A stretch of 64,000 nt of DNA from an uncultured Bdellovibrionales bacterium. Its GTDB lineage: Bacteria > Bdellovibrionota > Bdellovibrionia > Bdellovibrionales > UBA1609. Below the pieces are notes generated by a model, which was given only the letters and a program-made list of their open reading frames with translations, was not told the origin of the DNA and did no database searches. The position numbers and the translations under genes are program-made. Location of the stretch: contig CAILEP010000034.1 in the NCBI GenBank assembly GCA_903833275.1, positions 1 to 64,000 on the forward strand, read 5' to 3'. Positions 58,625 through 64,000 of this stretch are shown piece by piece. Position 1 is the first letter of the stretch; every line of letters starts with the position of its first letter.

Positions 58625-60195
58625 CGGCAAATCTCGGCGTAACGGCGCCAAAATTCTTTGGTTTGTTGCGGTTCGGGGCGAATTTCGATAACCGCGTGCT
58701 GCGCATCGACGCACAGGCAATCAGCAGCTGGCCTTTTATCGCCCTCGATACAGAGATACTCGAAGCCAAACATTTCTGCCCACTTCTGAAAGCGCCAATT
58801 GTGTGCATTCAAAAAGGCTTTGTCGTTAAACATTCTCTCAAAAATATGCCCACCACTGTTATTGATGACCACAATACGAATTTTTTGTTTCGGGTCAGCC
58901 AACGACAATGCATTGAGATCATAAAGGGCGCTCAAGTCACCGAGCAAAAGCCAATTTGTCTGCTCAACATCACTTAAACCCAAGAATGTGGCTAACAACC
59001 CGTCAATGCCATTGGCGCCACGGTTGGCGTAAACCCGCTCATGAGTATGCCCCGGGTTCGCGGCGAGATCCCACTCGCGAATCGGCAAACTATTACCAAC
59101 GAAAACCAAATCTTTAATCGCAATCTCATTACTCAATGTACGAAAAAGACTCGGCTCAGCCACCGGCAGTTCTTCAAAAAGACCTTCGAGCTGCGCTCGC
59201 CGACGGTGATCAGCGGCCAGAACTGCGTTCGCTGCTCGCGGCTGGCCCTTTAATTCTGCAACCGAGCTGTTTTCAAAAAAATCAGAATAGCTAATCGCCA
59301 CTTGTTGATCTCGAGCCAATCCGGTGAATTCGATATCGCTCACCGAAAGAACTGGCAAGGCGGCTAATGACAAATCAAGATCACGCCATAACCGAAGTGT
59401 CGGCACACTGCCGATGCGCAAAAGGCCGTCGAAATTTTCACGTACCATTTCGGCCGACAACGCGCCCTCACCGGCCCTTAAGGTAAAATCCGCGAGTTCG
59501 GGGCATTCGCGCAAACCGGATTGTGCCTCAGCGTAAATCGGTGCCGCGAGAGTGGTCAAAAACTCAAGCACGCGCCCACGAACGGCCTCATGTACCGCAC
59601 CCAAAACTACCAATGGTCTCTTAACCTTATTGAAAAAAACCTCAACCTCGGCAGAAGACCTCCGCCGCGTCAATTGTCTTGAAAATAGTTTCTCACTCAA
59701 ACTCAATTTTGAAACCGGAGCATCGATCAGCGGCTCGTCAAAGCAAACGTTAATATGGGTTGGGCCCGCAATTACAATGGGCTCAACATCTATTTGCTTT
59801 GCGACATCAAAAACATTCTCAACATAAACCGAAAACAGACCAACCTGCTCAATGGTTTGGGGTGCGCCACTGCCCCGATAATGCCGGGGGCGATCAGCGG
59901 TCACTAGTACAAGCGGCACGTTCGAATAATGCGCCTCAATCGTGGCCGGCAAGAGTTCAGCTACCGCCGTGCCCGAAGTCGTTAAAACTGCGACTGGGCG
60001 ATTGCGACGGCGAGCCCGGCCAAGAGCGTAAAACCCCGCCGCGCGCTCATCATAAAAATGTTGAACATTGACGCCGTCAGCTTGACTCAAGACTTTCACC
60101 AACGGAGCGTTGCGGGCCCCCGCACAAACAAGAAAATCGACGACACCAAGGTCATTGAGTTTTTTTATAATTTCGGTTGCCAGTTCAATATTCAA
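58621..60195 (-). CDS. menD: SEPHCHC synthase
   Basis: ThDP enzyme of 524 residues that adds the succinic semialdehyde unit from 2-oxoglutarate to isochorismate. N-terminal VCAGARNAPLV with the catalytic Glu region, TSGTAVAELLPA, TADRPRHYRGSGAPQTI and the C-terminal ThDP motif GDLSALYDLNAL with VVINNSGG are all present. Slightly shorter than E. coli MenD. Second gene of the operon, 30 bases after menF. Confidence 0.97.
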   Translation of the reverse strand: MNIELATEIIKKLNDLGVVDFLVCAGARNAPLVKVLSQADGVNVQHFYDERAAGFYALGRARRRNRPVAVLTTSGTAVAELLPATIEAHYSNVPLVLVTADRPRHYRGSGAPQTIEQVGLFSVYVENVFDVAKQIDVEPIVIAGPTHINVCFDEPLIDAPVSKLSLSEKLFSRQLTRRRSSAEVEVFFNKVKRPLVVLGAVHEAVRGRVLEFLTTLAAPIYAEAQSGLRECPELADFTLRAGEGALSAEMVRENFDGLLRIGSVPTLRLWRDLDLSLAALPVLSVSDIEFTGLARDQQVAISYSDFFENSSVAELKGQPRAANAVLAADHRRRAQLEGLFEELPVAEPSLFRTLSNEIAIKDLVFVGNSLPIREWDLAANPGHTHERVYANRGANGIDGLLATFLGLSDVEQTNWLLLGDLSALYDLNALSLADPKQKIRIVVINNSGGHIFERMFNDKAFLNAHNWRFQKWAEMFGFEYLCIEGDKRPAADCLCVDAQHAVIEIRPEPQQTKEFWRRYAEICR

Positions 60196-60225
60196 TTTTT
60201 CTAGCCACTTCTTTATTTAATAAAT

Positions 60226-61317
60226 TTATAATTCCAATAGCGCATGCACGGCCTGGCGCTTAACTTCGAGCTCTTGCCACTCATTAGGCAATTCACTTTG
60301 AGCCACCACTCCGCAGCCTGTGCCCACCGTCAATTGATCTTCGTGCCACTGAATGTTTCGAATCGCTACGAGCACTATCGATTTGCCGTTCGGGCTCAAG
60401 ACACCAAACGGAGCCCCAAAATGCCCACGCTGTTCGGCTCCATCACAAGTTTTTAAAAATCTCCAGTCAGCTTTGTTAGGGGCGACACCGAGTGCCGCAG
60501 TCGGGTGCAAAAGCGCGCACATTTCGGTAAATATTTTTTCAGGCGACAGCTTTAACTTAAGTTCAACCGACATATCGGTTCGCAAGTGAGAAATCATGCC
60601 GAGGTCCCAAACGTAGGTCGGCGAAACTTGTAATTCGCCCAACTTAGTCAACTTCTCTTTCAACCCTTGAATGACAAGGTCATGCTCAAACATTTCTTTC
60701 GGATCATTTGCGAGAGTGTCTTTCTTCTCTCTCTCAGATGTTCGTGTGCCCGCCAGCGCCATTGTTTCGAGCTCATTATTGCGCGCGTTGTAGGTGAAAA
60801 GAATTTCAGGGGTTGCGCCCATTACCCCTTCTTCAGGAGTCCAAAAACCGTAAGGGTTTGGCTTGATCGCATTCTTCAAAAGACTTTTCAAAATTGATGC
60901 CCGCATCGCAAGCGTCATCGTCCCGGTAGAGCGCTCAAACACAACCGGGACGGCTTTGCGAAGCTCACCTTTCTTAATTTCTTTTTGAATCAATTCAAAT
61001 TTACTTTTGAAATCTTGAAATTTCGGCTGCTTCCACTTCAATTCTAGCTTCGGTGGTTGAGCCTCGGCCTCAAGCTCTACGAGCAATGCTTGCCGATCGG
61101 TAACTACCGTATGAGCGAAAAATAACCAGGGTTTTTGCTCTTCAAGATAAAAATCGGGAACAAAAAACTGCATCCCGTCACCACTTGGTTTTGTAGATTT
61201 CTTAAAATCGCCCCATGCAACCAAACACTTCGTCGGCCCCAAACCTATGATCAGACCGCTTTTTAAGAAACTTTGAATCTCACTCTTAGTAAGATTGCGC
61301 GTTGCATTATCTGGCAC
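60226..61317 (-). CDS. menF: Isochorismate synthase
   Basis: Chorismate-utilising enzyme of 363 residues that starts menaquinone synthesis. Core motifs: GATPEILFTY, LAGTRTSEREKKD, FEHDLVI, LHPTAALGVAP and GAPFGVLSPNG, ending with VGTGCGVVAQSE. The N-terminal ~90 residues are divergent as usual. GTG 61317 has AGGGGGT in front (61323-61328 region), an orthodox ribosome site. It is the first gene of the operon and is divergent from the DAHP synthase gene, 102 bases away, so the promoters of both the men operon and the aromatic genes must lie there. Confidence 0.94.
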   Translation of the reverse strand: MPDNATRNLTKSEIQSFLKSGLIIGLGPTKCLVAWGDFKKSTKPSGDGMQFFVPDFYLEEQKPWLFFAHTVVTDRQALLVELEAEAQPPKLELKWKQPKFQDFKSKFELIQKEIKKGELRKAVPVVFERSTGTMTLAMRASILKSLLKNAIKPNPYGFWTPEEGVMGATPEILFTYNARNNELETMALAGTRTSEREKKDTLANDPKEMFEHDLVIQGLKEKLTKLGELQVSPTYVWDLGMISHLRTDMSVELKLKLSPEKIFTEMCALLHPTAALGVAPNKADWRFLKTCDGAEQRGHFGAPFGVLSPNGKSIVLVAIRNIQWHEDQLTVGTGCGVVAQSELPNEWQELEVKRQAVHALLEL

Positions 61318-61419
61318 AGAGACCCCCTGAATAAACCGTATTTAATACCCAAAATTTTTGCCGATGTAACGAACTTTGCGATATCTTTCTACCAGAAACT
61401 TTCGTAAAAAAAGCAGCTT

Positions 61420-62295
61420 ATGACAATCGAACAGCAAAATGAAAAATCGAGCCCTTCAAAAATCTATACGGCCAATGCCTATACAAAGCCTGTTGAATTT
61501 GGCGGCTTAACAATTGGCGGCCCTGATTTTGCCGTTATCGCCGGCCCCTGCTCTATTGAATCTCTCGAACAATTTACCGAGACCGCGCAGTTCGTCGCCG
61601 ACAACGGCGCCGTTATGCTTCGCGGCGGAATGTTCAAGCTGCGCACCAACCCCTCGAGCTTTCAGGGGATGGGCCGCGACGCTTTTGATATTGTGCGTGA
61701 AGTGAAAGCTCGTACAGGTTTGCCTTTTGTTTCAGAAGTAACAGACCCACGGCAGATCAACGACTTCGCAAGCCTAGTTGACGTTTTTCAAGTTGGCTCA
61801 CGAAACATGCACAATTACGCTTTACTTAAAGAGCTTGGCTCCGTCGACAAGCCCGTACTGTTAAAGCGCGGCTTCTCAGGGATGATCAGCGAATGGCTTT
61901 ACTCCGCCGAGTATGTGGTTAAACACGGCAACCCACGAGTCATTCTCTGCGAACGCGGTATTCGTACTTTTGAAACGGCGACCCGAAATACTTTTGATTT
62001 AAACGCCGTAGCGTTTGTAAAGCGTCATTCACACTTTCCAGTTTTAGCGGACCCTTCGCATGCCACCGGAGCCACAGATCTCGTTATACCGATGGCCCTT
62101 GCTTCAGCGGCGGCTGGTGCTGACGGCATAATTGTTGAAGTTCACCCAAGACCGTCAGAAGCCTTGTCAGATGGCTTTCAAGCGCTGACACTACCGATGT
62201 TTAAAGACCTCATGGCTCGTCTCGAAAAAATTCTCAACGCCCTCGACAAAAAAATGTTGAAGACATGCAGCCCGGCCAAGACGCTCGATTTATAA
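61420..62295 (+). CDS. aroF: 3-Deoxy-7-phosphoheptulonate synthase (DAHP synthase, type I-beta)
   Basis: First enzyme of the shikimate pathway, joining phosphoenolpyruvate and erythrose 4-phosphate. The 291 residues correspond to the short I-beta/KDO8P-like form. Motifs: [48 protein letters not shown] and DPSHATG hold metal and substrates. No N-terminal ACT or C-terminal chorismate-mutase regulatory domain is present, so feedback control, if any, must be indirect. Overlaps menG by 31 bases downstream. Confidence 0.96.
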   Translation: MTIEQQNEKSSPSKIYTANAYTKPVEFGGLTIGGPDFAVIAGPCSIESLEQFTETAQFVADNGAVMLRGGMFKLRTNPSSFQGMGRDAFDIVREVKARTGLPFVSEVTDPRQINDFASLVDVFQVGSRNMHNYALLKELGSVDKPVLLKRGFSGMISEWLYSAEYVVKHGNPRVILCERGIRTFETATRNTFDLNAVAFVKRHSHFPVLADPSHATGATDLVIPMALASAAAGADGIIVEVHPRPSEALSDGFQALTLPMFKDLMARLEKILNALDKKMLKTCSPAKTLDL

Positions 62296-62966
62296 AAGAT
62301 CTCTTCGGCTCAATTGCCGGCACGTACGACCGTGCCAATGACGCCATCACATTTGGCTTTGCCCATCGTTGGCGCGACGCTCTCGTTCGCTGGAGTCTCG
62401 CCGGCCCGAACTCTATAGTTCTCGATTGCGCCACTGGCACCGGTGATCTCGCTTTTGATTTCGAAGCGTCGGGCGTGAACCAAGTCTATGGTATCGACTT
62501 TACCCCTCAAATGATTGAACTCGCCAAACGAAAAAATCTCGCCCGCACTGGCAACATAAAGTTTTCGGTTGGCGATGCCCTTCATCTTGATTTTGATTCT
62601 CGCCGGTTTGATGTCACCTCAATTGCCTATGGTATTCGCAATGTTTCAGACGTCAGCGCCGCACTGACCGAAATGGCTCGCGTTACAAAATCTGGTGGCG
62701 CCGTAATGATTCTTGAAACAGGCGAAATCGAAAACCCCGTCATGCGCTGGGGCATTCGGTTTTATTTTGAAACTGTAGTGCCTCGCCTCGGCGGATATAT
62801 TTCGGGCCATCGTGACGCCTACGAATATTTGCAGCGCACGTCTGGCCAATTTACCTCAGGTCAAAAATTCTGCGATTTCATTTCAAACACCGGAGTTTTT
62901 TCAAGCGTCACCCACCGCCCCCTCATGGGCGGCGCAAGTTTCCTCTACAAAGCGGTCGTAAAATAA
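62265..62966 (+). CDS. menG: Demethylmenaquinone methyltransferase
   Basis: SAM-dependent C-methyltransferase of the UbiE/MenG family, 233 residues, for the last step of menaquinone synthesis. Signatures: YDRANDAITFGFAHRWR, LDCATGTGDLAF (SAM loop), the UbiE motif YGIRNVSDVSAAL and the C-terminal PLMGGASFLYKAV. Since only menaquinone genes surround it I prefer menG to ubiE. The start lies 31 bases inside the DAHP synthase gene, in another frame, so translation is coupled. Confidence 0.95.
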   Translation: MQPGQDARFIKDLFGSIAGTYDRANDAITFGFAHRWRDALVRWSLAGPNSIVLDCATGTGDLAFDFEASGVNQVYGIDFTPQMIELAKRKNLARTGNIKFSVGDALHLDFDSRRFDVTSIAYGIRNVSDVSAALTEMARVTKSGGAVMILETGEIENPVMRWGIRFYFETVVPRLGGYISGHRDAYEYLQRTSGQFTSGQKFCDFISNTGVFSSVTHRPLMGGASFLYKAVVK

Positions 62967-63007
62967 TACCCGGCCTGTTTTCTGGTGGACGCCGCGTTAA
63001 TTAATAT

Positions 63008-64000
63008 TTAAATACGATTTAATCGCGCCCACAAAACGTGATCGGCAAGAACGAGTTGCACCATCGCCTCTGCTACTGGCAAAGCGCGAATCAAAATGCA
63101 CGGGTCATGGCGCCCTTTTTTTGCCACATCCATAATTGACGAAGTTGGCTTAACCGCAAATTTGACCGAGATTGTTTCGCCGGTTGAAATGCCACCACGT
63201 ATGCCGCCATAAAGACACTCGCCACCCTCGGCGTGAGCCTCGGTACCCTTGAGCGCGGCCATTCGAAAACCGTCACCCAGCTCGACGCCCGTCACTGCAC
63301 CAATCGACATCAACGCTTCAGCAAGATCCGATTTCAACTTATGAAAAACGGGCTGACCCAACCCGCGTGGGGGGTTTTCGACGCGAATCTCAGCAAACCC
63401 GCCGACGCTTTCGCCTTCGACCTTTAGCCCACTTAGCATTTTTTCAACCTCAGCCCAACGCTCGCTACCGGGCTGTTCATTGTCGGCCAAAATCACCGGC
63501 CCGATCTGTCGATAGAGGCCGCGCACGACGAGCGCACCGTTTGCGGAGTCACTTTTTGTTGCTTCGCTTGCGCGTAAAAACATTTGGGCGACGGCACCGC
63601 CCATCACTCGAGCGATGGTTTCACGGCCCGAAGATCGCCCCCCGCCCCTCGGGTCAACGTGGCCAAATTTATCACGCCAAACATCATCAGCATGCCCACG
63701 GCGATCGGGCAAATTTTTATAGTCACCAGAACGAGCATCTTCATTTTCAACAATTATACAAATCGGAGTGCCGAGAGTTTTACCCTCAAATACTCCACTG
63801 AGAATTTTTGGCCGATCACCTTCGGCTCGCCCAGAAACCGCAATGCCAGCACCTGGCCTTCGGCGTGCAAGCCACTGCTCGAGAAGGGTCTGATCAAATG
63901 GCACACCCGACGGGCAACCGTCAATAACCACGCCAAGGGCCGCGCCATGACTTTCGCCAAAACTGGTAATTTTAAATAGGTGACCAAAACTGTTTGCACT
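63008..64000 (-). CDS. aroC: Chorismate synthase (5' end cut by window edge)
   Basis: Enzyme making chorismate from EPSP with reduced FMN, the branch point feeding menF. The frame is open to position 64000. The N-terminal SFGHLFKITSFGESHG is visible at the edge, so only the start codon and at most a few residues are missing. GTG 63931, the first internal candidate, is not the real start. Further motifs: GRSSGRETIARV with the conserved Arg/His region, RGGISTGETI and KGRHDPCILIRALPVAEAM. At about 331 residues it is slightly short. Convergent with menG, 41 bases apart. Confidence 0.95.
   Translation of the reverse strand, partial: SANSFGHLFKITSFGESHGAALGVVIDGCPSGVPFDQTLLEQWLARRRPGAGIAVSGRAEGDRPKILSGVFEGKTLGTPICIIVENEDARSGDYKNLPDRRGHADDVWRDKFGHVDPRGGGRSSGRETIARVMGGAVAQMFLRASEATKSDSANGALVVRGLYRQIGPVILADNEQPGSERWAEVEKMLSGLKVEGESVGGFAEIRVENPPRGLGQPVFHKLKSDLAEALMSIGAVTGVELGDGFRMAALKGTEAHAEGGECLYGGIRGGISTGETISVKFAVKPTSSIMDVAKKGRHDPCILIRALPVAEAMVQLVLADHVLWARLNRI

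Noticed and set aside
63754-63999. 81-residue minus-strand open frame at the right edge
   Set aside because: It is an off-frame shadow of aroC, whose true frame continues to position 64000 with FGESHG.

Overview
The window is a dense, ordinary-looking bacterial chromosome segment, roughly half G+C by eye. It holds about 60 protein genes on both strands. I see no rRNA, tRNA, CRISPR array, insertion sequence or prophage, and no stretch above 300 bases without a gene. The gene set fits a Gram-negative anaerobe or facultative aerobe that uses menaquinone. The many lipoproteins and secreted proteins (including one ending its signal in FQNCS), the secreted metzincin and the transglycosylase/SH3 protein make me favour a Bdellovibrionota-like (Bdellovibrio/Oligoflexia) organism. 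That assignment is an inference; no marker gene here proves it.

Layout. 1-12.9 kb: a vWA surface protein with a Thr-Pro repeat stalk (cut by the window edge), trxB with a response regulator, an SDR/ferredoxin divergent pair, a large lipoprotein, trmB, gamma-glutamyltransferase, a cytochrome c, a secreted metzincin, a Pro- and Asp-rich lipoprotein, a CDF metal transporter coupled to a REC-GGDEF protein. 13-23.4 kb: leuS, speA, a ZIP metal permease, pncC-pgpA, a PilT/PilU ATPase and alaS. 23.4-35.3 kb: several exported proteins of unknown function, mutY joined in frame to a beta-propeller lipoprotein, a DEAD-box helicase with a long disordered tail, an alpha/beta hydrolase, pcnB, and a two-gene unit encoding a lytic-transglycosylase/SH3 protein and a membrane-anchored partner. 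35.4-50.7 kb: tatA, transketolase, adenosine deaminase, GNAT protein, nth, DoxX, SDR, a thiamine-type ABC transporter (thiBPQ-like), a PilZ protein, citrate synthase, a probable pseudophosphatase of the SpoIIE/PP2C class and a SirB1-like protein.

50.7-64 kb is a quinone region. menF-D-H-B-A-C-E runs as one tightly overlapped minus-strand operon. Around it lie a hotdog thioesterase (candidate DHNA-CoA hydrolase), a polyprenyl diphosphate synthase with a second UbiA-family prenyltransferase, a DAHP synthase overlapping menG/ubiE, and chorismate synthase at the edge. Together they cover the entry into the shikimate pathway, the branch-point enzyme that makes chorismate, and the complete chorismate-to-menaquinone route including side-chain synthesis and final methylation.

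The most striking non-coding pattern is that more than a dozen genes have no Shine-Dalgarno sequence. Instead they carry a -35-like box, a 16-18 base spacer and a -10-like box that ends 6-8 bases before the start codon, which predicts leaderless mRNAs. Genes with a clear Shine-Dalgarno sequence are mostly exported proteins or internal operon genes. Two of the leaderless promoters contain GTCACGA-type palindromes that look like operators.
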